64,000 nt of DNA from CAVPGP01 sp963704025 (lineage in GTDB: Bacteria; Actinomycetota; Thermoleophilia; Gaiellales; Gaiellaceae). This document shows, piece after piece, positions 48,970 through 57,944 of this stretch. The DNA lies in assembly GCA_963704025.1 (NCBI GenBank), contig CAVPGP010000005.1, forward strand, positions 434,001-498,000. Reading direction: 5' to 3'. Position 1 is the first letter of the stretch. Each line of letters starts with the position of its first letter. A program made the position numbers and the translations under genes. The notes under the pieces were generated by a model that was not told where the DNA came from, did not search any database, and was given only the letters and a program-made list of their open reading frames with translations.

Positions 48970-51693
48970 GTGCTGATCGGCCGGAAGGCGGAGAGTCAGC
49001 GGCTCGATGCTCTGCTGGAACGGGGACGGAGTGGTCGGAGCGGCGCGGTTGTCCTGCGCGGAGAGGCCGGGATCGGCAAGACGGCCCTGCTCGAGTACGC
49101 GGTCGGTCGGGCCGAGGGCTTTCGGGTTCTTCGTGCGCTCGGCGTCGAGTCGGAGGCGGAGATCGCGTTTGCCGGCGTGCAGCAGTTGCTGCGCCCCGTC
49201 ATGTACGCGCTGCCCGAGCTACCCGATCATCAGGTGCGGGCGCTCAGCACCGCGCTTGCGATCGAGGAGGGGCCTGCGCCGGAGCGCTTGTCGGTCTCGG
49301 CCGCCACACTGAGCCTCCTTGCCGGTGCAGCCGAGGATCGCCCGCTCCTCTGCGTCGTCGACGACGCGCACTGGCTCGACCACGCGTCAGCCGAGACGCT
49401 CATGTTCACCGCCCGCCGCCTCCACGCCGAAGGCGTGGTGATGCTCTTCGCAGCCCGCGAGCCCGAGAAGGCCATATTCGCGGCCGCGGGGATATCGGAT
49501 CTCCGCATAGAAGGCCTGGCGCCGGCCGCCGCGAGGGCCCTGCTCGCCGAGCGAGCACCGGACCTCGCCGCTCCCACGGCGGAGCAGCTCGTCCTGCTGA
49601 CGCGGGGAAACCCGCTCGCCCTGCTGGAGGTGCCTCGCGCGCTGAGCGGCGTCCGCCGCGCCGGCCGTTCGCCCCTCGATGAGCCCCTTCCCGTCGGTGC
49701 GGCGATCGAGCGAGCCTACGTCGCCCGTGCGAGCGAGCTCTCGGAGGAGGCGCGCAGGGCCCTGCTTCTCGTTGCCGCGGGAGACCCCGGCGACGCCGAT
49801 GCTCTCTGGAAGGCGCTCGCCATGGAGGGGCTCGGTGACGAGGCGCTCGCCGAGGCCGAGGGCGCCGGCCTCCTGGTGGCGGAGCGACTGGAGTTCTGCC
49901 ACCCGCTCGCGCGGTCGGCCTTCTACCAGAGTGCGCGGCCTGGAGACCGGCGAGCCGCACATGCCGCCCTCGCGTCGGCGACCGCCGAGCCGGACCGCCG
50001 CGCCTGGCAGCTTGCCGCGGCCGCGGATCGCCCGGACGAGCAGGTGGCGATCGCCCTGGAGGACGCCGCAGACGCCGCCCGCCGGCGAGGCGGTGTCGCA
50101 GCCGAGGCGAAGGCGCTCGAGCGTGCCGCGCAGCTCACTGCGGCTGCCGAGACGCGCGCCCGCCGGCTGATGAAGGCGGCGCTTGCGGCCGAGGCAGCGG
50201 GCTGGCTCGAGCACGCCGAGAAGATGCTCAACGACGTCGCCGAGCTGACGCAGGAGCCCGAGCTGCGCGCCCAGGCGGTGGGGCAGCGCTCGTACCTCCT
50301 CGCCGATCGCGGCGAGCTCGATCGTGCGTATGCGCTCTCCGTCGACGAGGCCGAGCATGCGGCGCCGCAGCAGGCCGCGTTCGTTCTCTCGCTCGGCGCC
50401 CTGATGGCGCTCGTCCACAGCCTCGACATCCGTGCTGCACAGGGCACCGCCGAGCGCGCGTGGCGGCTTGCCGGGCCGGCGGCAAGCGAGGATCTCGACC
50501 TCTGCGAAAACCTCTCCCGGGTCCTGATCCTCGCCGGGCGCACCGAGGAAGCGCTCGCACTCGTCCGGTCGAGCGTCCGCCGGATCGACGCACTGAGTGT
50601 GCTCGCCGTCAACTTCGGAACGGATCTCTTCTATCTCGAGGACTACCCGCGAGCGAGTGAGCTGCTCGAGCGAGTCGTCGAGCGGGCAAGGGAGGCAGAG
50701 GCACCCGGCATCCTCAGCTACGCGCTCGACCAGCTCGCGAAGCTCGAGACCCGTGTCGCCAATTTGACACGCGCGTACTCGATCGAGCTGGAGTCCCTGC
50801 AGCTCACGGAGCCGCTGGGGAATGATGTCGCGCTCGCCGCAAGCCTGGCCTGGCTTGCTGTCGTCGAGGCGATGCTGGGGCGCGCCGAGACCCGGACGCA
50901 CGCGGAGAGGGCCCTGCGGATCGCGGAACGCATGAATGACGCCTTCAACGTCGTCCGAGCCCGGGGAGCCCTCGGCCTGGATGCGCTGGCGCGGGGTGAC
51001 GCGGCGGAAGCTGTCGATTGGCTCGAGCCGGCGGTGACCATGGTTCAGGAAGGGGGCGTGGGGCTGCCGAACTTCTTCCGTCTCGACGCCGACCTGATCG
51101 AGGCGCTCGTCCGGCATGGTGAGCACGAGCAGGCCGAACGACACCTGACCCGGTTCGAGGAACAGACCCGCTCGACGGGGAGCGTCTGGGGTCGGGCGGT
51201 AGCCGCGCGCTGCCGGGCGCTCATCTCACCCGAGCCTCGGATGGCCGAGGCGTTCGACAGGGCGCTCGAGCTCCATGACGGCGACCCCAGCGCGTTCGAG
51301 CGCGCCCGGACCGAGCTCTGCTACGGCGAGCGACTGCGCCGGGGCCGGCAGCGACGGTTGGCGCGGGAGCACCTCCGCTCGGCGCTCGAGACCTTCGAGC
51401 GGCTGGATGCGAGACCGTGGGCGGAGCGGGCCCGAATCGAGCTCCGTGCGACCGGCGAGCATGTCTATCGCCGCGACCCGACGGCCGCCGAACGGTTGAC
51501 GCCCCAGGAGTTCCAGATCGCGCTCCTCGTCGCCGAGGGCCTCACGAACCGCGATGTGAGCGCCCGGCTCTTCCTCAGCCCGAAGACGGTCGAGTTCCAC
51601 CTGGGCCGCGTGTACCGCAAGCTCGACGTCCGTTCGCGCGGAGAGCTGATCCGGCTCTTCGCCGTGCAGGCGCCAGAGCACCTCCCCGTCTAG
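48970..51693 (+). CDS. Large ATP-binding LuxR-family regulator (LAL type)
   Basis: A 907-residue STAND-type regulator. The N-terminal ATPase has Walker A (LRGEAGIGKTALLEYAV, residues 30-46) and Walker B (LLCVVDDAHWLDH). A long helical TPR-like middle follows (TYPE repeats such as ALLVAAGDPGDADALWKALA). The C-terminal LuxR HTH is LTPQEFQIALLVAEGLTNRD and FLSPKTVEFHLGRVYRKLDV. Such proteins activate operons after binding a ligand and ATP. It is divergent from the small-secreted/SBBP operon, which is a possible target. Confidence 0.94.
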   Translation: MLIGRKAESQRLDALLERGRSGRSGAVVLRGEAGIGKTALLEYAVGRAEGFRVLRALGVESEAEIAFAGVQQLLRPVMYALPELPDHQVRALSTALAIEEGPAPERLSVSAATLSLLAGAAEDRPLLCVVDDAHWLDHASAETLMFTARRLHAEGVVMLFAAREPEKAIFAAAGISDLRIEGLAPAAARALLAERAPDLAAPTAEQLVLLTRGNPLALLEVPRALSGVRRAGRSPLDEPLPVGAAIERAYVARASELSEEARRALLLVAAGDPGDADALWKALAMEGLGDEALAEAEGAGLLVAERLEFCHPLARSAFYQSARPGDRRAAHAALASATAEPDRRAWQLAAAADRPDEQVAIALEDAADAARRRGGVAAEAKALERAAQLTAAAETRARRLMKAALAAEAAGWLEHAEKMLNDVAELTQEPELRAQAVGQRSYLLADRGELDRAYALSVDEAEHAAPQQAAFVLSLGALMALVHSLDIRAAQGTAERAWRLAGPAASEDLDLCENLSRVLILAGRTEEALALVRSSVRRIDALSVLAVNFGTDLFYLEDYPRASELLERVVERAREAEAPGILSYALDQLAKLETRVANLTRAYSIELESLQLTEPLGNDVALAASLAWLAVVEAMLGRAETRTHAERALRIAERMNDAFNVVRARGALGLDALARGDAAEAVDWLEPAVTMVQEGGVGLPNFFRLDADLIEALVRHGEHEQAERHLTRFEEQTRSTGSVWGRAVAARCRALISPEPRMAEAFDRALELHDGDPSAFERARTELCYGERLRRGRQRRLAREHLRSALETFERLDARPWAERARIELRATGEHVYRRDPTAAERLTPQEFQIALLVAEGLTNRDVSARLFLSPKTVEFHLGRVYRKLDVRSRGELIRLFAVQAPEHLPV

Positions 51694-51705
51694 CGAACGA
51701 CCGAG

Positions 51706-51722
51706 TGCCGCTAGCTGCGGCA
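51706..51722. terminator. Short hairpin between the LuxR and cyclase genes
   Basis: TGCCGC and GCGGCA pair over a 5-nt loop, between convergent stop codons at 51693 and 51743. Confidence 0.4.
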
Positions 51723-51742
51723 GCTCCAAGCGAGCACCCCGG

Positions 51743-53193
51743 CTAGGGAAGCGCCAGCAGGACGTAGGCATGGATCGCGTCGACCTTGCCCTTGAGCCGC
51801 AAGCCGGTCCGTCGCTTCGACCACGGCGCCCGCGGGCAACTGGCCGTAGGTCTCCGCGCCGATCAGCACCCCGCCGAGCGGCGCGAGACTCTCCAGGCGC
51901 GAGCCGGTGTTGATGGTGTCGCCGACCAGCGGGTAGGCCACGTGGCCCTCGCCGCCGATCTCGCGCAGCACCGCCTGGCCGCTGTTGACGCCGACACGCA
52001 TGCGCGGCCAATCCGGGTGTTGCTCGGCCAGAGCTGCGAGCTCGCGTTGCAGCGCGAGCGCGGCACGCGCAGCGCGCAATGCGTGATCCGGTTGGTCTCC
52101 TCGGCTGTTGAACGTGGCGACGATGCCGTCGCCGATGAACTTCTCCAGCTCGCCGCCGAACTGACGCGTGATCAGCGGCGCGGAGATCGCCCCAGTACGC
52201 GTTGAGCACAGCGGCAACCTCGGCAGGCGCCGAGCGCTCGGCGAAGCTCGTGAACCCGGCCAGGTCGCCGAAGAGGACGCTGATGTTCTGATGCCGCTCC
52301 CGTGTCGTGGGCAGGTACAGATCCCGGAAACGCTCGTCGCGCCACTCGCGCTGAGCGGCGAAGCCGACGATCAGGTAGGCGGTGACGATCAGGCCGTGCC
52401 ACTCCCACCAGCTCGCGTGCCACTTGCGCTCCCCCGTCACCGCGACGCCGATCATCGCCTCGGACAACAGCAGGAAGCACGCGATGGTCGCCGCCGGCAG
52501 CAACTTGCGGTCGTGGCGGAAGATGGCCCAGTAGCGCGCGGCGCTGACCCCGTAGACGATCGTCCCGACGATCGCGATCCCGCCGATCAGGCTCCCCCGC
52601 GCGGCTTCACTGTCCGCCCCGCGCAGCGGCGGCAGGTCGGCAACCGTCCAGACGAACCACACTCCCATCGCGATCAGCACCGCCGCACGGAGCAGCGCTC
52701 GGTGACGAATCAACCACGGCGCGATCCCGGGACGCGCGTCGACGAAGGCCGATCCCGCGGCGAACACGGCGCTCACCAGCAGCCCCACCGGAATGGCGAC
52801 CTGGAAGCCGGCGTGCTCCTCCGAGAAGAGGACGCCGGGCGTCCCGTAGGCGTGGAGGCCCAGGAAGCCGCCGGTCGCCATGAACGCCAGCGAGAGGAGC
52901 AAGACGCGTGCATCTCCTCGCCGATTGGCCGCCTCGCCCGCCGCGTAGCCGAGAACGAATGCCACGGCGCCCACGGCCCCGAAGACGACGAAGTGGGCCT
53001 CGTAGTTCTCGAAGTGCGGATCGAGCTGAGACCGAAGCAGCAGCGAGACGAGGCCGACCATCGGCAGCGAGGCAGCAACGAACCAGGCCGTGACGACCGA
53101 CGCCGACCGCGCGCGCTGCCGAAGCGAGGTCAGACGCCCACCCACATGCTCCCCGCGAGATGGCTCGCCAACGCGAACCGCCACATCGGCCAT
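51743..53193 (-). CDS. Membrane class III adenylate/guanylate cyclase, two apparent frameshifts
   Basis: About 483 residues when two extra bases are removed. The N-terminal half has about seven helices (VVTAWFVAASLPMVGLVSLL, HFVVFGAVGAVAFVLGYAAG, IPVGLLVSAVFAAGSAFVDA). The cyclase domain has SVLFGDLAGFTSFAERSA with the metal Asp, EKFIGDGIVATFN with the second metal site, and YPLVGDTINTGSRLESLAP. Frame changes are at a GGGG run near 52192 and at about 51803, after which it reads LRLKGKVDAIHAYVLLALP to the TAG at 51743. It would make cAMP or cGMP. The ATG is 6 nt after TACGCT. Confidence 0.87.
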
Positions 53194-53199
53194 GTCTTC

Positions 53200-53205
53200 A
53201 GCGTA
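53200..53205 (-). promoter_or_regulatory. Leaderless-type -10 hexamer for the cyclase gene
   Basis: TACGCT (minus strand) ends 6 nt before the ATG at 53193. Confidence 0.6.
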
Positions 53206-53288
53206 GGCGGCGGCCCTCGTTTGGGAATCGGGTGCGAGGACGATCCTGCCTCGTCCTCGAGGACGATCTTCCGCACGGCCGAGTGACG

Positions 53289-53651
53289 TTAGTAGCGGTC
53301 GATCTCGACCAGGCGCTCGTCGCTGATGCCGAAGTGGTGCGCCACCTCGTGGAGCACGACGCGCCTGACCTGCCCGCTCAGCCGGTTGGGGTCGCCTCCG
53401 TAGAGCCGCTCGAGCGGACCGCGGAAGATGGTGATCTTGTCGGGAAGCGCAGCGGTGTAGTTGCTTCCCCGCCGGGTCAAGGGGATGCCCTGGTAGAGGC
53501 CCAGCAGCGGCTGCCCCGCGGGCGGCTCGTCCTCGATCACCAGCTCGACGTTCGAGATGCGCCGGCGGAGATCCTGCGGCAGCGACTCGAGCGCCTTCTC
53601 GACCATGGCCTCGAACTCGAGCGCGGGTTCGTCCCGACCTGCCGCCTCCAC
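53289..53651 (-). CDS. Minimal zincin-like metallopeptidase
   Basis: A 120-residue protein of the small metallopeptidase family common in actinobacteria (COG3824-like). The zinc motif is VVLHEVAHHFGISDERL (HExxH) near the C-terminus. FEAMVEKALESLPQDLRRRI at the N-terminus and YQGIPLTRRG in the middle also fit. There is no signal peptide, so it is cytoplasmic. The GTG at 53651 gives the usual length. The physiological target is unknown. Confidence 0.9.
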   Translation of the reverse strand: MEAAGRDEPALEFEAMVEKALESLPQDLRRRISNVELVIEDEPPAGQPLLGLYQGIPLTRRGSNYTAALPDKITIFRGPLERLYGGDPNRLSGQVRRVVLHEVAHHFGISDERLVEIDRY

Positions 53652-53674
53652 CCTGGGAGGGTAGCCCTGCGAAC

Positions 53675-54061
53675 TCAAGCCACGCGGAACGACCGCCGCC
53701 CGAGCAGCGACTGCAGGACCCAGTTGACGACGGACACGACGATCGTCGCGCCGATGTACGTCCAGAAGCCGTTGATGGAGAAGTCCGGCGCGATCCATTC
53801 GGCGAGCGCGAGCATCGCGACGTTGAGCGCGAAGTACGAGAGGCCGAAGGTGACGACGATCAGCGGCAGCGTCAACAGGGCGAGCACCGGTTTGAGGATC
53901 GCGTTCCCGATCGCCAGCACCGCCGCGCCAAGCAGGAGCGATCCCCAGCGCTCGATCTCGACGCCGCTGAACAGCCAGTCGACGACGAGCAGCGCGACGA
54001 TGTTGACGCCCCAGCCGAGGAGGGCTGAGATAAGAAGGTCGTTCCTGTTGGCGCGGCGCAC
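53675..54061 (-). CDS. Phage-holin family IV / YvlD-like membrane protein
   Basis: A 128-residue protein with four helices (LLISALLGWGVNIVALLVVD, LLLGAAVLAIGNAILKPVLA, LIVVTFGLSYFALNVAMLAL, FWTYIGATIVVSVVNWVLQS). GNAILKPVLALLTLPLIVVT is the family hallmark. Despite the name, such proteins are chromosomal and of unknown function, perhaps in stress or envelope response. The GTG start is at 54061. Confidence 0.88.
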   Translation of the reverse strand: MRRANRNDLLISALLGWGVNIVALLVVDWLFSGVEIERWGSLLLGAAVLAIGNAILKPVLALLTLPLIVVTFGLSYFALNVAMLALAEWIAPDFSINGFWTYIGATIVVSVVNWVLQSLLGRRSFRVA

Positions 54062-54121
54062 GGCTGGACTCTAGTGCCGCGTCCTCGGCTGACGACGCGC
54101 TAGTCGCAGAAACGGTGGCGA

Positions 54122-54478
54122 CTAGGCCGTTGCCGCTTCGGCCGCCTCGGTCGGAGTGCGCCGGCGGAGCAGGGCGACAGCGAGGCTCGCAAAGAAAGCG
54201 AGGCTCGCAAAGAAGATGAAGAACGCGAAGAAGCCGATCGTGCTGAGGCCTTCGACGATGCTCGACACCGGCGACAGCAGACCAAGCCACCCGGCGAAGA
54301 ACGCCGAGACGATACCCACCCACCCGATCCACCGCGGCGCCACCGAGGTCTTCAGCACGGCGATCGCGAAGAGCAGCGTCATGACGCCCCAGACGAGGAT
54401 GTCTCCGAAGTAGTTCATCAGCAGACAGAACTGGGCGAGCGTGTCCGCGGTGACGACGAGCGAGGCCGGAGTTGCCAT
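54122..54478 (-). CDS. Small membrane protein, DUF4386-like C-terminal half
   Basis: A 118-residue protein with about three helices (ILVWGVMTLLFAIAVLKTSV, WIGWVGIVSAFFAGWLGLLS, IGFFAFFIFFASLAFFASLA). The VAPRWIGWVGIVSAF stretch resembles the second half of DUF4386 proteins, whose usual length is over 200. So it may be a shortened copy. An 18-bp in-frame duplication makes FFASLA occur twice. Confidence 0.6.
   Translation of the reverse strand: MATPASLVVTADTLAQFCLLMNYFGDILVWGVMTLLFAIAVLKTSVAPRWIGWVGIVSAFFAGWLGLLSPVSSIVEGLSTIGFFAFFIFFASLAFFASLAVALLRRRTPTEAAEAATA
54179..54214. repeat. 18-bp perfect tandem duplication inside a coding region
   Basis: AGCGAGGCTCGCAAAGAA occurs twice in direct succession. 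Being 18 bp long, it keeps the frame and adds six residues to the membrane protein. Confidence 0.85.
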
Positions 54479-54579
54479 TCACCGCCCACGCGTTCAACGG
54501 GCGCCTGGGGCGGCATGATCCGCCACCGCCGACGCCGCGTCAATGCGCTGGGAGAGGCTGCCGCTCTCGTCCATGAGCG

Positions 54580-55377
54580 ATGATCCGCACGATGGCCGGC
54601 GGCGAGAGCCAGGGATCCGATCTCGTCAAGGCGGTGGGGCAGATCGTGGCGCTGCTTGCCGGGGCCGTCGCGCTCGTCTACGCGGTGGGCGGCGGGGTGC
54701 TCGCCCTCCGGCTGTTCCTCGAAGACCTTCCTTCGCGCACCATCGTCGGTCAGCTGCCGCGCGATCTGCTGATCTCGGTCGGGCTCGCGCAGATCGTGCT
54801 GCCCGGGGTCGCGATCGCGGCTCTCTACGCAGCCGTCCGGATCCTCCTGGGCACGACGCCCGAGCCGCGGCGGCTCGTCGATCAGTGGGCGGCGCCGTCG
54901 CGGCGCGGCTGGATCGAGCTGACCGCCGCGAGCGCGGTCCCGGCGCTCGCGATCGCGGCGTACGGCGCGCTCCGTGTGCCGCGGCACCAACTCGGATGGG
55001 ACCTCGCGTGGCTCCTGCCGGCCGCACTGCTTCTCTCGATGCTGATCGTGCTCGTCGCCCTGCGGCTGAGAGCAGGGCTCGCCGTCGCCTATCGCGACCG
55101 GTGGAACGAGCGCCGTCCGATTGTCTGGATGACGCTTGTCGTCTGGCTCGGCACGCTCCCGGCCTGCCTCGTCTTCGCCGGGACGTTCCCGCTGCTCGAC
55201 GCCAAGGTCTGCATCAGGGGCGGCTCCGAGCAGACGGGGCTGCTGATCGGCGAGACGAACGAGCGCATCTACATCGGCGAGAGCAGCGGCGCGCCGCGAC
55301 GGGTGATCTCGCTGCCTCAATCCGAGGTGACGAAGACGTTCATCGGCGGGAAGGCCGGCACGGAGCGGTGCGAGTAG
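54580..55377 (+). CDS. Uncharacterised membrane protein
   Basis: A 265-residue protein with about five helices (IVALLAGAVALVYAVGGGVL, LISVGLAQIVLPGVAIAALY, AWLLPAALLLSMLIVLVALR, PIVWMTLVVWLGTLPACLVF) and a soluble C-terminus (TGLLIGETNERIYIGE). The tail resembles a beta-strand sensor-like unit seen in other actinobacterial membrane proteins. No family is recognised. ATG 54580 and ATG 54592 are both possible starts. Confidence 0.7.
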   Translation: MIRTMAGGESQGSDLVKAVGQIVALLAGAVALVYAVGGGVLALRLFLEDLPSRTIVGQLPRDLLISVGLAQIVLPGVAIAALYAAVRILLGTTPEPRRLVDQWAAPSRRGWIELTAASAVPALAIAAYGALRVPRHQLGWDLAWLLPAALLLSMLIVLVALRLRAGLAVAYRDRWNERRPIVWMTLVVWLGTLPACLVFAGTFPLLDAKVCIRGGSEQTGLLIGETNERIYIGESSGAPRRVISLPQSEVTKTFIGGKAGTERCE

Positions 55378-55621
55378 TGCGGGTTCCAGACGAGCGGCGA
55401 GCTTGAGTCCTCGAGGCCAAAGGTGGACAATCGTGACGAGCTCTGCGGCGATCGAAAGGAGCCCGCAACGCCCGCGGTACTCACTCCGGTTCTCGTCGGC
55501 GATAACGGGACGTCAAGCCGGTCGAGAGGTGCGCGTGTCCGCGTCTTCGTGCTCGCTGCAGGTCGATCGCAGTATCGAGCCCGGTCCTCGGTCTCTGTTT
55601 CTACCGTTGAGGAGGGAAGGA

Positions 55622-56155
55622 ATGCTCAAGCGTCTGCTGGTCGCCATGCTCGTCGCGGCGGCCGTGCTCATTCCGTCGTCGAGCGCGTCGAGCGCGTCTC
55701 GCGGCGGATCGTTCTTCGACCTCGTCCAGGCCTACGCCAACTCGGCGAAGTACGTCCAGCTGCACCGCGCAATGGCGGACGGCTACGGCCTCTTCCCCGA
55801 CGCGCAGGGGATCGCCTGCATCGACATGCCCGGGATGGGCGCGATGGGAGTCCACTACGCGAACGGGGCGCTCTTCGCCGACCCCACGATCGACGCCGCG
55901 CATCCCGAAGCGCTCGTCTACGAGCCGTCGCACGGCCACATGCGCCTCGTCGCGCTGGAGTACGTCGTCGTGAAGGCGGCCTGGGACGCGACCCACTCCT
56001 CGCCGCCCGAGCTCTTTGGCCACACGTTCAACTTCACGCCGGCCGGCAACCGCTTCGGGCTGCCTCCGTATTACTCGCTGCACGCATGGATCTGGAAGTT
56101 CAACCCCGCGGGCACGTTCGAGATGTGGAACCCCGACGTCACCTGCCCGAAGTGA
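55622..56155 (+). CDS. Secreted protein of unknown function
   Basis: A 177-residue exported protein. A signal peptide (MLKRLLVAMLVAAAVLIPSS) is followed by VQAYANSAKYVQLHRAMADG, PGMGAMGVHYANGALF, EALVYEPSHGHMRLVALEYV and YYSLHAWIWKFNPAGTFEMW. The pattern of His, Tyr and Trp with two Cys suggests a compact extracellular domain. I recall similar uncharacterised proteins in actinobacteria but know no function. The ATG at 55622 has an excellent SD (GAGGAGGGAAGGA). The 240 bp upstream hold no gene I can see. Confidence 0.8.
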   Translation: MLKRLLVAMLVAAAVLIPSSSASSASRGGSFFDLVQAYANSAKYVQLHRAMADGYGLFPDAQGIACIDMPGMGAMGVHYANGALFADPTIDAAHPEALVYEPSHGHMRLVALEYVVVKAAWDATHSSPPELFGHTFNFTPAGNRFGLPPYYSLHAWIWKFNPAGTFEMWNPDVTCPK

Positions 56156-56180
56156 GAGCGCCTCGCGGCGGTCGGACGCG

Positions 56181-56714
56181 TCACGCGGCGCGGCCGACCG
56201 CCGCGAGCTCGAGCTCCATTCGGATCGCGTGCTCGACGCCGTAGAGGCCCGCGGCGGTCTCGCGGAAGCCGAACGACAGGTAGAGCCGGTGGGCCCCGGC
56301 CATCAACACGGACGAGGTGTCGAGCTGGAGCGAGCTGAACCCGCGCTCCGCCGCCACCGCGATCACCTCCGCCACGAGCCGTGACCCGAGCCCGAGCTCT
56401 CGCGCCGGGGGCAGGACGTACAGCCGCTTCAGCTCTGTGCGATCCCGGCCGAGCCCCTTGACCGCCACGATGCCGGAGGGACGGCCTGCGACCCGGGCGA
56501 CGATCAGCTGGCCCGCGGGCGGCGCATAGTAGGCGGCCGGGTCGGCGTACTCGGCGACTGCGGCAGGCTCCGCGGATTCGAGGTCGACGCCGATCAGGTC
56601 CTCGAGCCAGCGCCGTTGCCGCGCGAGCATGGCCCGCGCGTCGGCGATGTCGCGAAGTCCCCGCACCCGGCGGATCTCGACGGCTGCTCCGGTGGGGATC
56701 TGACTCGCGCGCAT
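56181..56714 (-). CDS. GNAT-family N-acetyltransferase
   Basis: A 177-residue acyl-CoA-dependent acetyltransferase. The acetyl-CoA site is LKRLYVLPPARELGLGSRLV (motif A, with RxxGxG-like GLGSRL). AVKGLGRDRTEL forms strand 4. HRLYLSFGFRETA is the C-terminal motif B. The substrate is unknown. The ATG at 56714 has an AGGGAG site and a TACCGT hexamer upstream; an ATG at 56744 would add 10 residues. Confidence 0.88.
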   Translation of the reverse strand: MRASQIPTGAAVEIRRVRGLRDIADARAMLARQRRWLEDLIGVDLESAEPAAVAEYADPAAYYAPPAGQLIVARVAGRPSGIVAVKGLGRDRTELKRLYVLPPARELGLGSRLVAEVIAVAAERGFSSLQLDTSSVLMAGAHRLYLSFGFRETAAGLYGVEHAIRMELELAAVGRAA

Positions 56715-56860
56715 AGCTCCCTCACACGGTAGGTCCGGGTGCATGCCGCGTCATCGGCGGGAGGGACGAGGCGGGCTCCCGCGCGCGGCCGATCTTCACG
56801 GCGTCCGTTGGGATGACGCCGGGGCATCGACGGCCCGGTCACCGGGGAGCGACGGGAAGC

Positions 56861-56909
56861 GACCCGGGGCGACCCGGGGCGACCCGGGCGACCCGGGGCG
56901 ATCCGGAGC
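56861..56909. repeat. 10-bp tandem repeat upstream of the methyltransferase
   Basis: The unit gacccggggc occurs at 56861, 56871 and 56890, with a 9-bp copy at 56881 and a diverged copy (gatccggagc) at 56900. It ends 15 bp before the TACGCT hexamer. Confidence 0.85.
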
Positions 56910-56924
56910 GACGCGAACGCGCGC

Positions 56925-56930
56925 TACGCT
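56925..56930 (+). promoter_or_regulatory. Leaderless-type -10 hexamer for the methyltransferase gene
   Basis: TACGCT ends 6 nt before the GTG at 56937. Confidence 0.6.
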
Positions 56931-56936
56931 CGCCGC

Positions 56937-57944
56937 GTGCCGACACCCACGATCTGGCCGCCGGGGTTCCGGCGCATTCCGGACGCGGACTGGGCGCGCC
57001 GCCCGCTCGAGGAGCTCGCCCTCAAGTACGACACCGTCCAGGACCACGGCTGGTACCGGAATCTCGACCGTACGGTCGAGGACGTGGCCCGCTTCGTCGA
57101 GCCCGGCCGGATCGTCGTCGACTACTCGGGCGGCACGGGCATCCTCGCGTCGCGTCTGCTCGAGGAGGTGCCCCAACGGGGCTTCGGCATCCTGATCGCC
57201 GACTCCTCGCCGAAGTTCCTCCGCGTCGCGCTCGACAAGCTCGGCGGACACACGCGCGTCGCGTTCCGGCTGATCCGCTATCTGAAGGAGGAGCGGCGAC
57301 TGCAGCTGATGCAGGAAGTGCTCGAGCCGGGCCTGCTCGAGCGTGGCGTCGACGCGGTCATCTCGACGAACGCGATCCACCTCTACTACGAGCTCGACGC
57401 GACGCTTCGCTCGTGGCGTGAGTTGCTGCGCCCGGGCGGCCGGGTCTTCATCCAGTCCGGCAACATCGGCGTCCCCGACCCGGCGGAGGGACTGTGGCTG
57501 ATCGACGAGACCGTCGAGGCGATCAACCGAGCGGCGCTCGAGCTCGTCCGGGAGGATCCGGCCTACGCCGCGTATCTGGCCGGGACGGAGGATGCAGGAC
57601 GCATGGCGGCCTACGACGAGCTGCGACGGAAGTTCTTCCTCCCGATCCGCCCGCTCGCCGCATACGTCGAGGCGCTCGAGGCGTCGGGGTTCGCGATCCG
57701 CGAGGTTGCACACCTGCCGATCGAGGCGCACGTCGACCAGTGGGACGAGTTCCTCAGCACGTACCACGAAGGCGTCCTCGGCTGGGTCGGCGGATCGAGC
57801 CGTGTCGAGGGAGACGAGCCGAGTACGGACGCCGTCGAGGACCGCCTGCGGCTGCTGGCCGAGAGCCTGCAGCGCGTCTTCGCGGGCAGGCCGAGCTTCA
57901 CTGCGGTCTGGACGTACATCACCGCGGAGCCGGAGCAGGACTAG
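56937..57944 (+). CDS. Class I SAM-dependent methyltransferase
   Basis: A 335-residue methyltransferase. Motif I is IVVDYSGGTGILASRLLEEV, followed by FGILIADSSPKFLRVALDKL and VDAVISTNAIHLYYELDATL. WRELLRPGGRVFIQSGNI is motif III. It has a longer C-terminal region (AAYVEALEASGFAIREVAHL, QWDEFLSTYHEGVLGWVGGS) of unknown role. The substrate cannot be predicted. Its end overlaps the convergent aldo/keto reductase by 4 bp. A 10-bp tandem repeat lies just upstream. Confidence 0.88.
   Translation: MPTPTIWPPGFRRIPDADWARRPLEELALKYDTVQDHGWYRNLDRTVEDVARFVEPGRIVVDYSGGTGILASRLLEEVPQRGFGILIADSSPKFLRVALDKLGGHTRVAFRLIRYLKEERRLQLMQEVLEPGLLERGVDAVISTNAIHLYYELDATLRSWRELLRPGGRVFIQSGNIGVPDPAEGLWLIDETVEAINRAALELVREDPAYAAYLAGTEDAGRMAAYDELRRKFFLPIRPLAAYVEALEASGFAIREVAHLPIEAHVDQWDEFLSTYHEGVLGWVGGSSRVEGDEPSTDAVEDRLRLLAESLQRVFAGRPSFTAVWTYITAEPEQD

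Noticed and set aside
53675..54061. Prophage remnant suggested by a holin-family protein
   Set aside because: This holin family is chromosomal and common in actinobacteria. No other phage gene is near.
56861..56909. CRISPR-like repeat
   Set aside because: 10-bp units with no spacers; a simple tandem repeat.
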